64,000 nucleotides of DNA from Paraburkholderia kirstenboschensis (GTDB taxonomy: Bacteria; Pseudomonadota; Gammaproteobacteria; Burkholderiales; Burkholderiaceae): NCBI RefSeq assembly GCF_904848585.1, contig NZ_CAJHCR010000001.1, positions 1,178,001-1,242,000 of the forward strand. The letters are read 5' to 3'. The notes under the pieces were generated by a model. That model did no database searches and was not told where the DNA came from. It worked only from the letters and a program-made list of their open reading frames with translations. The position numbers and the translations under genes are program-made. Of this stretch, positions 38,169 through 47,831 are shown piece by piece. Every line of letters starts with the position of its first letter. The first letter of the stretch is position 1.

Positions 38169-39100
38169 AAATGTCGGGGAGTTTGAATGAGCTGGGCGAA
38201 TTCGGCCGGAGTGACGACGGTTTCAGTGCCGTCGTGCTGATGCCGCAATTCGTGGATGGCGATCGCGCGACCGTCGCCGCATATCGCGAAAACACCATTA
38301 TCGCTTACGTGCAGGCCCGGCGGCAAATCCGGGCGAAGCGCGCCGGGCGCCGCAAGCCGCGCGCGCGCGACGACGAAGCGCCGGCCGTCGATGTCGGCAA
38401 ACGCGCCGGGATAGGGCGGCGCGACTGCGCGGATCAGGTTGTAGACCTGTTGCGCCGGCTGGGTCCAGTCGATGCGGCCGTCCTCCGGCTTGCGCCCGCC
38501 GTAGTAGCTGCCGTGCGCGAGATCGTTCGGCAGATGCGGCGCTTCGCCAGCGAGCAAGGCGGGCAAGACGCGCCACAGCGTTTGCTCCGCGGCCACCGTG
38601 ACTTTGTCGAACACTTGCGCGGCGGTGTCGTCGGGCAGAATCGGCACCGGCGTTTGAGCGATGATCGCGCCCGCATCGGGCTTCGCGGCCATTTCGTGCA
38701 GCGTCGCGCCGGTTTCGGTTTCGCCGTGCAGCACTGCCCAGTTGGTCGGCACGCGGCCGCGGTACTTGGGCAATAGCGAGCCGTGCATGTTGTAAGCGCC
38801 GCGCGCGGCGAGCGCGAGCAGGTCGACCGGCAACATGTGGCGGTAGTAGAACGAGAAGATGAAGTCGGGATGTGCGGCGCTGACGGCCGCTCGCAATTCA
38901 GGACTCTTCGGGTCTGCGGGCGTCACCACGCGAATGCCGTGCTCGGCCGCGACCGTCGCCACGCTGCCGAACCAGATGTTTTCGGTCGGGCTGTCTTCGT
39001 GCGTGACGACGAGCGCCACGTCGACGCCGCGCGCGAGCAGTACCTGCAGGCAGCGGACGCCGACGTTGTGATACGCGAATACGACGGCGCGCGGTTTCAT
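38165..39100 (-). CDS. UDP-L-Ara4N formyltransferase (ArnA N-terminal domain as a separate gene)
   Basis: Transfers formyl from formyl-tetrahydrofolate to UDP-L-Ara4N. The protein of 311 aa shows the formyltransferase core NMHGSLLPKYRGRVPTNW with the Asn/His catalytic pair and a later Asp in GATLHEMAAKPDAGAII. A C-terminal FMT-like domain (DIDGRRFVVARARL) follows. It corresponds to the first half of enteric ArnA. It overlaps arnC by 4 bp and the decarboxylase gene by 4 bp (ATGA both times), so the pair is made together as separate chains. Confidence 0.93.
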   Translation of the reverse strand: MKPRAVVFAYHNVGVRCLQVLLARGVDVALVVTHEDSPTENIWFGSVATVAAEHGIRVVTPADPKSPELRAAVSAAHPDFIFSFYYRHMLPVDLLALAARGAYNMHGSLLPKYRGRVPTNWAVLHGETETGATLHEMAAKPDAGAIIAQTPVPILPDDTAAQVFDKVTVAAEQTLWRVLPALLAGEAPHLPNDLAHGSYYGGRKPEDGRIDWTQPAQQVYNLIRAVAPPYPGAFADIDGRRFVVARARLAAPGALRPDLPPGLHVSDNGVFAICGDGRAIAIHELRHQHDGTETVVTPAEFAQLIQTPRHL

Positions 39101-40149
39101 CGGTTCGGGCCCTCGTCGTGATGGTCGGCGAGCGGCGCCGGTTGAATCGCTTGCACGACGGTTTGACGCGGCATTTCAACCACGGCCGCGCCGTCGCGCT
39201 GTTCGAGAATCGTCTGCACCAGATAGCGCGGACGGGCGCGCACCTGTTGATAGATTCGACCGATATATTCGCCGAGCAGTCCGAGCGCGAAGATGATCAC
39301 GCCGAGCAGGAAGAACGTAATGGCGAAGAGCGTGAACACACCCTGAACTTCCGCCCCGATGATGAAGCGCCGAATCAGCAGCAGCACGAACAATGCCGCG
39401 GAGCCGAGCGACAGGATCACGCCAATGAACGACAGCCACTGCAGCGGCACGACCGAGAAGCCGGTCACGAGGTCGAAGTTCAGGCGGATCAGCGAATAGA
39501 GCGAGTACTTGGATTCGCCGGCAAAGCGCTCCTCGTGCGCAACTTCGATCTCGACGGGATTCTGCGCGAATGTGTACGCGAGCGCCGGAATGAACGTGTT
39601 GATTTCGCCGCAGCGATTGATCGTGTCGATGATGTGCCGGCTGTACGCGCGCAGCATGCAGCCCTGATCGGTCATCTTGATGCGGGTGATGCGCTCGCGC
39701 AGCCGGTTCATCACGCGCGAAGCCTTGCGGCGCCACAAGCTGTCCTGACGTTGCAGGCGAATCGTGCCGACGTAGTCGAAGCCTTCACGCATCTTGTTGA
39801 CCAGCTTGCCGATTTCTTCCGGCGGGTTTTGCAGGTCGGCGTCGAGCGTAATGACGATCTCGCCGCGCGACTGCTCGAAGCCCGCGAGAATCGCCATGTG
39901 CTGCCCGTAGTTGCCGTTCAGCAGGATCACGCGGGTCGTGTCGGGGCGCGCGCGGAACTGCTCGGCGAGCAGCGCGGCGGATTTGTCGCGGCTGCCGTCG
40001 TTGATGAAGATCACTTCATAAGACGTGCCGAGCGCGTCGAGCGCCGGATAGAGCCGCGCGAATAGCGCCGCAAGCCCGGCTTCCTCGTTGTACACCGGAA
40101 TGATGATCGACACTTCCGGTGCGACGGCGCGTTGTTCCGTATAAATCAT
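39097..40149 (-). CDS. arnC: Undecaprenyl-phosphate L-Ara4FN transferase ArnC
   Basis: A GT2 glycosyltransferase that loads L-Ara4FN onto undecaprenyl phosphate. The GT-A domain (about 10-230) has SIIIPVYNEEAGLAAL, FINDGSRDKSAALL and ITLDADLQNPPEEIGK with the DXD-like Asp residues. Two C-terminal transmembrane helices follow (WLSFIGVILSLGSAALF and ITFFLLGVIIFALGLLG). Length 350 aa. It lies six bases after arnB. Confidence 0.94.
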   Translation of the reverse strand: MIYTEQRAVAPEVSIIIPVYNEEAGLAALFARLYPALDALGTSYEVIFINDGSRDKSAALLAEQFRARPDTTRVILLNGNYGQHMAILAGFEQSRGEIVITLDADLQNPPEEIGKLVNKMREGFDYVGTIRLQRQDSLWRRKASRVMNRLRERITRIKMTDQGCMLRAYSRHIIDTINRCGEINTFIPALAYTFAQNPVEIEVAHEERFAGESKYSLYSLIRLNFDLVTGFSVVPLQWLSFIGVILSLGSAALFVLLLIRRFIIGAEVQGVFTLFAITFFLLGVIIFALGLLGEYIGRIYQQVRARPRYLVQTILEQRDGAAVVEMPRQTVVQAIQPAPLADHHDEGPNR

Positions 40150-40155
40150 TTCCGC

Positions 40156-41316
40156 TTATTTTCCGTATTGTTCGCAAATTTCATTGACCGCGCGGCACAC
40201 GCGCTCCACGTCGCCTTCGTTCATCAGTGTGAAGAGCGGCAACGTGACGTTCGTCGCGCCGAAACGCTCGGCGTGCGGGAACATGCCTTCCGTAAAGCCG
40301 CGCGCGCGGTACAGCGAGAACAGATGAATGGCCGGATAGTGCACGCCCGAACCGATACCGCGTTCTTTCAACTGGCCCATGAAACCGGCGCGGTCGATCG
40401 AAAGCTTCTCCAGCGGCAAGGTGATCTGGAACATGTGCCAGTTACTGTTCTCGAAGTCGGCGAACGGCAGTCCAACCCCCAGCTTCAGCGCCGCGCCGCC
40501 CTCAAAGCCGGCGAAGTAGGCGCGCGCCAGTTTCCTGCGTTGCGCGAGGAAGCGTTCAAGGTGCGGTAGCTGACCGAGGCCGACGCGCGCGGCGACATCC
40601 GTCAGATTGTATTTGCCGCCGAGCACGTCGCAGTCCATGCCGTCGAAACCCGTGCGCGTGATGCCCTGCAGTCGGTATTTCTGCGCGAGGACGGCTTCGT
40701 CCTCGTTGTTCAGCACCAGTGCGCCGCCTTCGATCGACGTGAGGTTCTTGTTTGCGTGGAAGCTGAACGAGACCATGTCGCCGATCGCGCCGATGCGCTT
40801 GCCGTTCCACGTCGAGCCGAACGCCTGCGCGGCGTCTTCCACCACACGCAGTTTATGCTCGCGCGCGATCGCGTACAGACGGTCCATGTCGACGGGCAGG
40901 CCGGACAGATAAACCGGAATCAGCGCCTTCGTGCGCGGCGTGATCGCCTTCTCGAGCTTGTCGAGGTCGATGTTGCGCGTGACCGGGTCGATGTCGGCGA
41001 ACACCGGCGTCGCGCCGACTTCGTAAATTACGTTGCTGGTCGATACCCACGAAGCGGGCGTCGTGATCACTTCGTCGCCTTCGCCCACGCCGGCGATGCG
41101 CAGTCCGATTTCGAGCGTGGCCGTGCCGGAGTTGAACGTGCGTACGGGACGGCCGCCGCAGAATTCAGAGAGCGCCGCCTCGAACTTCTGGTTCTGGGGG
41201 CCGGTGGTGATCCAGCCCGAGCGCAGAACGTCGGCTACCCCGCGAATCGTTTCTTCGTCGATCTCCGGTTTGACGAACGGCAGGAACGGCAGCGGCGGAA
41301 CGGTTGACTGGGTCAT
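40156..41316 (-). CDS. arnB: UDP-4-amino-4-deoxy-L-arabinose aminotransferase ArnB
   Basis: A PLP enzyme that converts UDP-4-keto-pentose to UDP-L-Ara4N using glutamate. It belongs to the DegT/DnrJ/EryC1 fold. PPLPFLPFVKPEIDEETI leads, and the PLP Lys is in SFSFHANKNLTSIEGGA. VVEDAAQAFGSTWNGK and GIGSGVHYPAIHLFSLYR are family blocks. The ATG at 41316 gives 386 aa, the family length; an upstream frame to 41430 is not needed. Confidence 0.94.
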   Translation of the reverse strand: MTQSTVPPLPFLPFVKPEIDEETIRGVADVLRSGWITTGPQNQKFEAALSEFCGGRPVRTFNSGTATLEIGLRIAGVGEGDEVITTPASWVSTSNVIYEVGATPVFADIDPVTRNIDLDKLEKAITPRTKALIPVYLSGLPVDMDRLYAIAREHKLRVVEDAAQAFGSTWNGKRIGAIGDMVSFSFHANKNLTSIEGGALVLNNEDEAVLAQKYRLQGITRTGFDGMDCDVLGGKYNLTDVAARVGLGQLPHLERFLAQRRKLARAYFAGFEGGAALKLGVGLPFADFENSNWHMFQITLPLEKLSIDRAGFMGQLKERGIGSGVHYPAIHLFSLYRARGFTEGMFPHAERFGATNVTLPLFTLMNEGDVERVCRAVNEICEQYGK

Positions 41317-41510
41317 GAATGCTTCGCTCGATCGAAAAGGCCGCGGCCTGAAGGCGCGGTGGACACACACTACGCGCAAATCCAGGCCAAGGCTAAAAAG
41401 GGTGCAAACCGCGGAGCATACCGCGATCAACCTTACGTTTTGCTTAGCCGGTACGGATGCCGGCTTACGCTATCTTTGCGGCAGCTTTGCCGCGGTTTCT
41501 TCGCGGTGCG

Positions 41511-41882
41511 CTAGCTGCGCGCGACTATGATCACGCCCACCAGAATCACGCCGATGCCGACCAGCTTCTGCACCGACAGCACTTCGCCGAACAGATACCA
41601 CGCGGCGAAAGCGTTGACGACATAGCCGAGCGACAGCATCGGATAGGCGATCGACACATCCACGCGCGACAGCCCGACGATCCAGACGGCGAGGCTGATC
41701 ACATAACAGGCCACACCGCCGATGATCGGCGGCTGCGTCGCAATGCGAAAAGCAATCGGCACGATGTTCGCACGGGTGAATTCGAAGTGTCCAACGGCAT
41801 TCGTTCCGGCTTTGAGCAGCAATTGCGCGCCGGCATTCAACGCGACGCCGGCAAGAATACAAAAGAGGGAAATCGGGTTCAT
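41511..41882 (-). CDS. arnE: L-Ara4N-undecaprenyl flippase-like SMR/EamA protein (ArnE/ArnF type)
   Basis: A small membrane protein of 123 aa with four transmembrane helices: FCILAGVALNAGAQLLLKAG, IIGGVACYVISLAVWIVGL, ISIAYPMLSLGYVVNAFAAW (partly) and VGIGVILVGVIIVA. It has the SMR-like pattern SRVDVSIAYPMLSLGYV. In enterics ArnE and ArnF form a heterodimer that flips the lipid-linked sugar. Here only one subunit is seen, between arnT and arnB, so it may act as a homodimer or have a partner elsewhere. Confidence 0.82.
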   Translation of the reverse strand: MNPISLFCILAGVALNAGAQLLLKAGTNAVGHFEFTRANIVPIAFRIATQPPIIGGVACYVISLAVWIVGLSRVDVSIAYPMLSLGYVVNAFAAWYLFGEVLSVQKLVGIGVILVGVIIVARS

Positions 41883-41907
41883 CGGGTATGGAGCTCCTGA
41901 TATGGGG

Positions 41908-43629
41908 TCACTGTTGCGGTTTTTCTACCGGCGTAGCCGCCGCGCCTGCAGCGAGCGGCTTCATTACGACGACGCGGCGCGAGTCCCGGGCAACGACCTG
42001 CATCGGCAGGCCTTCTTTCAGGAGCCGGTCGTAAGTCGACGGCGGAATCAGCGCGAGCGCGTAGCGGTCGGTCTTCCAGCGCTCGACCCACGCCTCTACC
42101 GACGGCAGCCATTTCTGCGGTTCCACCGACACGCCGAACGCCAGTTCGTCCGGATGCTCGACCATCGTCATCGTATGGCCGACGTAGAAGGGCAACGTGT
42201 GATCGAGCACGCCGACCGAGTAGAACGGCGTGTCGGCCGGCAACTTCGCCATCTGGGCCTTGATCGCGGGCGCGAGCGGCGCGCCGGAACTGAGGCGGCC
42301 GAACACGTCGTGACCGATACCGGCGATCGTGCCGAGCAAAAGCCACGCCGCGCCAAAACTCGCGATCGTGCCGAGACTGCCGGCGCTGCTGCGGCGATTG
42401 AACCACAGTGCGGCGAGCGTCAGCACGAACGCGACGGCAAGCGCGGCCAGTACCCACGTGCGGTACGCCGCGTACAGTTCGGCGGGATTGCGCTGGCTGC
42501 CGAAGCGCGGCAGAAACAGCGCGGCGAACGCGGCCACTACGAGAAACAGTGCATAGCCGGCGAGATGGCGGCGCAACTGGTCGCGCGTGACGAGCGGCAG
42601 ATACATTCCGATCAGAAGCGCGATGGGCGGTGCGATAGGCAGCGTGTACGAGAGCAGCTTGGAATGCGACGCGCTGAAGAACAGGAAGATGAAGCCTGTC
42701 CAGACGAGCATCATCGTGACCGGCGCGAAGCCATTCGGCTGGCGCGGCAGGCGCCATGCGTGACGCACACTTTGCAGTGCCACCGAGAGCCAGGGCAGGA
42801 AACCGACGATCAACACCGGCACGAAATAATAGAACGGCCCGGGACGGTTCTGCTCAGGCGTCAGGTAGCGCTTGAACTGCTGAACGATGAAGAAAAAGTT
42901 GAGAAATTCGGGATTGCGCTGCTGCACCAGCACGAACCACGGCGTGACGATCGCGAAGAACACGATGAGGCCGCCGATCAGATGCAGGCGCTTCCACACC
43001 GCCCAGTCACGCGCGACCAACGTATAGAGCACCAGCACGGCGCCCGGCAGAATGACGCCGACGAGGCCCTTCGACAATACGGCGAGCGCCATCGAGCCCC
43101 AGCACACCCACATCCAGCCGCGCACACAGGCGGTCTTGAGATTCGGGCGCTGCGCGAGCAGCAATGCGCACAATGTGAGTTCCATCCAGAACGACAGGCC
43201 CATGTCGAGCGTGTTGAAGTGGCCCATCAGGTTCCAGTAGGGCGACGTCGCGAGCACCAGCGCTGCAAACACGCCGGTGACCGCATTGAACACGCGCGCG
43301 CCCGTGAAGCCGATCAGCAGCACGCCGGCAAATCCCGCGAGCGCCGTGTAGAGCCGCGCCTGCCATTCGCCGATGCCGAACCACGCGAACGTGAGCGCGT
43401 TGGCCCACGTTTGCAGCGGCGGTTTCTCGAAGTACTTGTAGCCGTTGTAGCGCGGCGTGATCCAGTCGCCGGTGACGAACATTTCGCGCGCCATTTCGGC
43501 GTAGCGGCCTTCGTCGCTCGGCAGCAGATGGCGCCAGCCAAGCGGCACGAACCAGATGACGGCAAGGGCCAGCACCAGCAGCAGGATCGCGGTGCGGTTG
43601 AGCGGTAGCCTCGACGGCGTATCGTTCAT
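41908..43629 (-). CDS. arnT: Lipid A L-Ara4N transferase ArnT
   Basis: A GT83 integral membrane enzyme that moves L-Ara4N from undecaprenyl phosphate to lipid A on the periplasmic side, causing polymyxin resistance. It is 573 aa with about twelve transmembrane helices. The first periplasmic loop carries the acidic catalytic motif LLPSDEGRYAEMAREM, then RYNGYKYFEKPPL. The C-terminal periplasmic domain (about 430-560) includes PADTPFYSVGVLDHTLPFYVGH. ATG at 43629. It is the first gene of the operon. Confidence 0.94.
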   Translation of the reverse strand: MNDTPSRLPLNRTAILLLVLALAVIWFVPLGWRHLLPSDEGRYAEMAREMFVTGDWITPRYNGYKYFEKPPLQTWANALTFAWFGIGEWQARLYTALAGFAGVLLIGFTGARVFNAVTGVFAALVLATSPYWNLMGHFNTLDMGLSFWMELTLCALLLAQRPNLKTACVRGWMWVCWGSMALAVLSKGLVGVILPGAVLVLYTLVARDWAVWKRLHLIGGLIVFFAIVTPWFVLVQQRNPEFLNFFFIVQQFKRYLTPEQNRPGPFYYFVPVLIVGFLPWLSVALQSVRHAWRLPRQPNGFAPVTMMLVWTGFIFLFFSASHSKLLSYTLPIAPPIALLIGMYLPLVTRDQLRRHLAGYALFLVVAAFAALFLPRFGSQRNPAELYAAYRTWVLAALAVAFVLTLAALWFNRRSSAGSLGTIASFGAAWLLLGTIAGIGHDVFGRLSSGAPLAPAIKAQMAKLPADTPFYSVGVLDHTLPFYVGHTMTMVEHPDELAFGVSVEPQKWLPSVEAWVERWKTDRYALALIPPSTYDRLLKEGLPMQVVARDSRRVVVMKPLAAGAAATPVEKPQQ

Positions 43630-44143
43630 GGATTTAAACCTTTCTGGCAACGCCGCATTGGCGGCGCTGCGTTGTTATTCGGAATTGGCGGCAGGCCTGA
43701 ACTACGTAGCCAGCCGCGGTGCTGCTATGCCCTGGCTCGCGCCGGGTCTTATGGCTGCTCTTGCGCCCGGCGCAGTTCGCGCGCCGCTGAACGCGCGGCT
43801 GCCTGCGCCGTCGGGCGCCCGGCGAACAGGCGTCGGCCGCTGCCGCGACTAGCTGAGCGGCTCGCGCAGCCACGTCAACGCGAGCCGCAATCGCTCATAT
43901 CCAGACCGCCGGCTTCGCACGGATGGCGCGCAGTGTACGTGATCGTCCGTGACCCGGCGAGCGCGGGGCTGCTGCATTTCGCGTGAAGCGCTCACTCGGC
44001 GCCCTTGAGCCAGCAATACGGGCAGCACTGTGGGCCACGACAGGAACACTAGCTGAACGCATCCGCGCAATTCGAGCCGCGGCGGTCGACTCAAGGCCGC
44101 AGACGCGACAGATGCGCCGTCTTCGCACCATCCGCCAGGCCCG
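43630..44143. other. 514-bp region upstream of arnT with a perfect inverted repeat
   Basis: No gene was recognised on either strand. GCGGCTCGCG (43857-43866) is inverted as CGCGAGCCGC (43879-43888) around a 12-nt loop with no U-tract. The arnT promoter must lie here. No confident PmrA-type or sigma-70 site was found. Confidence 0.5.
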
Positions 44144-44518
44144 CTAGCCTTCGATCAGCAACGCGGCCGCGACCTTGCGGCCCTCGGCCATCAGAATGTT
44201 GTACGTGCGGCAGGCGGCCTTGAAGTCCATCGTTTCGACGCCGATGCGTTTGGCGGTGAGCGCGGCGGTCAGGCGCGGGTGCGGAAACCGCAGCCGCTCG
44301 CCGCTGCCGAAGATCACCACTTCGGGCGCGGGCTCGACCAGCATCGCGAAAAGCTCGGGGCTCAGTTGCTCGAAGGAGGAGACGGGCCAGGGAATGACAG
44401 GCGCTTCCGGAAGCACGAGAAGGCTGCCGGAATGACGCACCAGATTGATTTCGACATAGCCGGCGCCGTAGCCGGTCACGGTATTGAGGGCGCCGCTGGA
44501 ATCCTGATGTAATTTCAA
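44144..44518 (-). CDS. Mth938-like domain protein (DUF498)
   Basis: A single-domain protein of 124 aa. VTGYGAGYVEINLVRHSGSLLVLP, whose first half is typical, leads. The family core EVVIFGSGERLRFPHP follows, then IGVETMDFKAACRTYNILMAEGRKVAAALL. The fold is known from archaeal MTH938 and human NDUFAF3. In bacteria the function is unknown, although a link to respiratory complex assembly or membrane protein insertion is often proposed. It is divergent from alaT across a repeat-rich spacer. Confidence 0.88.
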   Translation of the reverse strand: MKLHQDSSGALNTVTGYGAGYVEINLVRHSGSLLVLPEAPVIPWPVSSFEQLSPELFAMLVEPAPEVVIFGSGERLRFPHPRLTAALTAKRIGVETMDFKAACRTYNILMAEGRKVAAALLIEG

Positions 44519-44626
44519 ATTCGTTTTCCGAAGTCGTCGCGAGACATCATGCGTGTTGGCGGCCTGATCGCGGCAAGCGCGAGCAGGGCGGTCAGACGCG
44601 AGTGGGACACGAAAGGGTCGAAAAAG

Positions 44627-44670
44627 CTCCCGTTGCGGTTCCGTTACGGTTCCGTCACGGTCCCATTACG
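44627..44670. repeat. Four tandem 11-bp repeats upstream of alaT
   Basis: Units CTCCCGTTGCG, GTTCCGTTACG, GTTCCGTCACG and GTCCCATTACG run head to tail. The unit length is about one DNA turn, so all copies would face the same side of the helix. Confidence 0.8.
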
Positions 44671-44808
44671 GTTGGTGCATTGCGGAAGTCGGCCAAAATC
44701 CGCTAAATTATAACTTTTTAGCCGCCCAGCGGCGCCTCTCGGCATGCGCCGCCACAAGCCGCGCTGACGATCCGGGGCGGGCCTATCGGCTACGTGCCCT
44801 GGTTTTGC

Positions 44809-44861
44809 CCGCTTTCGTCCGCTTTTGTTCCGCTTTTAGCCTGCATTTAGCCTGCTTTAGC
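44809..44861. repeat. Five tandem 10-11-bp repeats upstream of alaT
   Basis: Units CCGCTTTCGT, CCGCTTTTGTT, CCGCTTTTAGC, CTGCATTTAGC and CTGCTTTAGC form a degenerate periodic array, about 140 bp after the array at 44627. Confidence 0.75.
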
Positions 44862-45091
44862 CCGTCTCACTGCTGCATCGGCGCAATCCGCCGCAATGCG
44901 CGCTGACCGGACTCTGCACAGAACCTCGGGAAGTGGCTGCAACGGGCGGCCCGACCCGCGCCGGCCGCGCCCGTTTGCCCGTATCCGCGAACCCGGCTGG
45001 CGCGTTTAGTTGTTTGCCCGTGCCCGTGCCCGTTCGCCCGAAGCTGCAGACCCGCGGCTCCAAGCCAATTAACCAGGATGAAGTGCCCGCC

Positions 45092-46330
45092 GTGAAACCG
45101 ATTCTCAAATCCAACAAGTTGTTGAATGTCTGCTACGACATTCGCGGGCCCGTCCTCGAACATGCGAAACGGCTCGAAGAAGAAGGCCACCGCATCATCA
45201 AACTGAACATCGGCAATCTGGCGCCGTTCGGTTTCGAGGCGCCCGACGAAATCATTCAGGACATGATCCTGAACCTGCCCGGTTCGTCCGGCTATTCGGA
45301 TTCCAAAGGTGTGTTCGCCGCGCGCAAGGCGATCATGCATTACACGCAGCAAAAGGGCGTGCACGGCGTCGAACTGGATGACATCTACATCGGCAATGGC
45401 GCCTCCGAGCTGATCGTGATGGCGCTGCAGGGGCTCCTCAACGACGGCGACGAAGTGCTGCTGCCCGCGCCCGACTATCCGCTGTGGACGGCCGGCGTGA
45501 GCCTCGCTGGCGGCACGCCGGTGCACTACATCTGCGACGAAGCGAACCGCTGGATGCCGGACCTCGACGACATCCGCGCGAAAATCACGCCGAACACCCG
45601 CGCGCTCGTCGTCATCAACCCGAACAACCCGACCGGTGCGCTGTACTCCGACGAACTGCTGCTGGGCCTGATCGAGATAGCGCGCCAGCACGGCCTCGTG
45701 ATCTTCGCCGACGAGGTGTACGACAAGATCGTCTACGACGGCAAGACGCATACGTCGATGGCGGCGCTCTCGGAAGACGTGCTGACGGTCACGTTCAACA
45801 GCCTGTCGAAGAGCTACCGCTCCTGCGGCTACCGCGCGGGCTGGATGTTCATTTCGGGCCTGACCGGCGAGAACCGCCGTCACGCGAAAGACTACTTCGA
45901 AGGACTCGGCATTCTCGCTTCCATGCGCCTGTGTCCGAACGTGCCGGGCCAGTACGCGATCCAGACCGCGCTTGGCGGCTATCAGAGCATCAATGACCTG
46001 ATCGTGCCGAGCGGGCGCCTCTATAAACAGCGCGAGCTCGCGTACGACATGCTCACGTCTATCCCCGGCGTGAGCTGCGTGAAGCCGGAAGCGGCGCTCT
46101 ACATGTTCCCGCGCCTCGACCCTAAGGTTTATCCGATCCAGAACGATCAGCAGTTCATCCTCGACCTGTTGCTGGAAGAGCGCGTGCTGCTCGTGCAGGG
46201 CACGGGCTTCAACTGGAAAACGCCGGATCATTTCCGCGTCGTGTTCCTGCCGAATGTCGACGACCTCGCGGATTCCATCAACCGGATCGCGCGTTTTCTC
46301 GACGGTTATCGCAAACGTCACACGGCCTAG
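45092..46330 (+). CDS. alaT: Alanine transaminase (AlaT/AlaC type)
   Basis: A PLP fold-type I aminotransferase making alanine from pyruvate and glutamate. NVCYDIRGPVLEHAKRLEEE and LNIGNLAPFGFEAPDEI lead. VVINPNNPTGALYS and ADEVYDKIVYDG are cofactor motifs, and the PLP Lys is in FNSLSKSYRSCGYRAGW. Start: GTG at 45092 (MKPILKSNKLL, 412 aa), or GTG at 45083 after AGGA; no in-frame ATG is suitable. It precedes hom-thrC, the usual Burkholderiaceae order, which links alanine and threonine synthesis. Confidence 0.92.
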   Translation: MKPILKSNKLLNVCYDIRGPVLEHAKRLEEEGHRIIKLNIGNLAPFGFEAPDEIIQDMILNLPGSSGYSDSKGVFAARKAIMHYTQQKGVHGVELDDIYIGNGASELIVMALQGLLNDGDEVLLPAPDYPLWTAGVSLAGGTPVHYICDEANRWMPDLDDIRAKITPNTRALVVINPNNPTGALYSDELLLGLIEIARQHGLVIFADEVYDKIVYDGKTHTSMAALSEDVLTVTFNSLSKSYRSCGYRAGWMFISGLTGENRRHAKDYFEGLGILASMRLCPNVPGQYAIQTALGGYQSINDLIVPSGRLYKQRELAYDMLTSIPGVSCVKPEAALYMFPRLDPKVYPIQNDQQFILDLLLEERVLLVQGTGFNWKTPDHFRVVFLPNVDDLADSINRIARFLDGYRKRHTA

Positions 46331-46387
46331 CGCACAATAGGCGATCCGCGGCTTCGGCGGCGCATCGCACCCGACACCCGTTTCCTC

Positions 46388-46466
46388 GTGAGAAAACGCC
46401 GGGCCGCCCAAGTTTTCTCACCCCCTCGGGGCCTGGGGCAAAGCACCAGGGTTGGGGGCACTTTTT
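46388..46466 (+). promoter_or_regulatory. Two-hairpin leader with U-tract before hom, candidate attenuator
   Basis: Stem A is GTGAGAAAAC (46388-46397) paired with GTTTTCTCAC (46412-46421). Stem B pairs CCCCC (46421-46425) with GGGGG (46454-46458) and CCTGG (46432-46436) with CCAGG (46446-46450). Five T follow at 46462-46466, 25 bp before the hom start. The layout resembles a terminator/attenuator. No leader peptide rich in Thr was seen, so any control would be of another kind. Function is inferred. Confidence 0.55.
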
Positions 46467-46491
46467 CAACATCTACTCGAAAACACGCTGC

Positions 46492-47823
<1,332 letters not shown>

Positions 47824-47831
47824 GCCGAACT

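Larger units (their letters stand above)
44519..45091. other. 573-bp repeat-rich spacer upstream of alaT
   Basis: No gene was recognised. It contains two 11-bp-period tandem arrays (listed separately), a GCCCGT triplet (45016-45033) and an AT-rich TAAATTATAACTTTTT block near 44703-44719 that could include a -10 element. A plus-strand frame continuous with alaT exists from 44933 but is repetitive and unconserved. Confidence 0.55.

Noticed and set aside
41722..43608. 628-codon plus-strand open frame opposite arnT
   Set aside because: Composition is dominated by Arg, Glu and Gln as expected from the antisense of a membrane protein; arnT motifs are clear on the other strand.
43857..43888. Inverted repeat as an insertion sequence end
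   Set aside because: Only one 10-bp palindrome, with no transposase or target duplication nearby.
44867..46411. 514-codon minus-strand open frame opposite alaT
   Set aside because: Antisense shadow; the plus strand carries all PLP aminotransferase motifs.
46388..46466. A known riboswitch class before hom
   Set aside because: No recognisable core of a known riboswitch; kept only as an unclassified leader.
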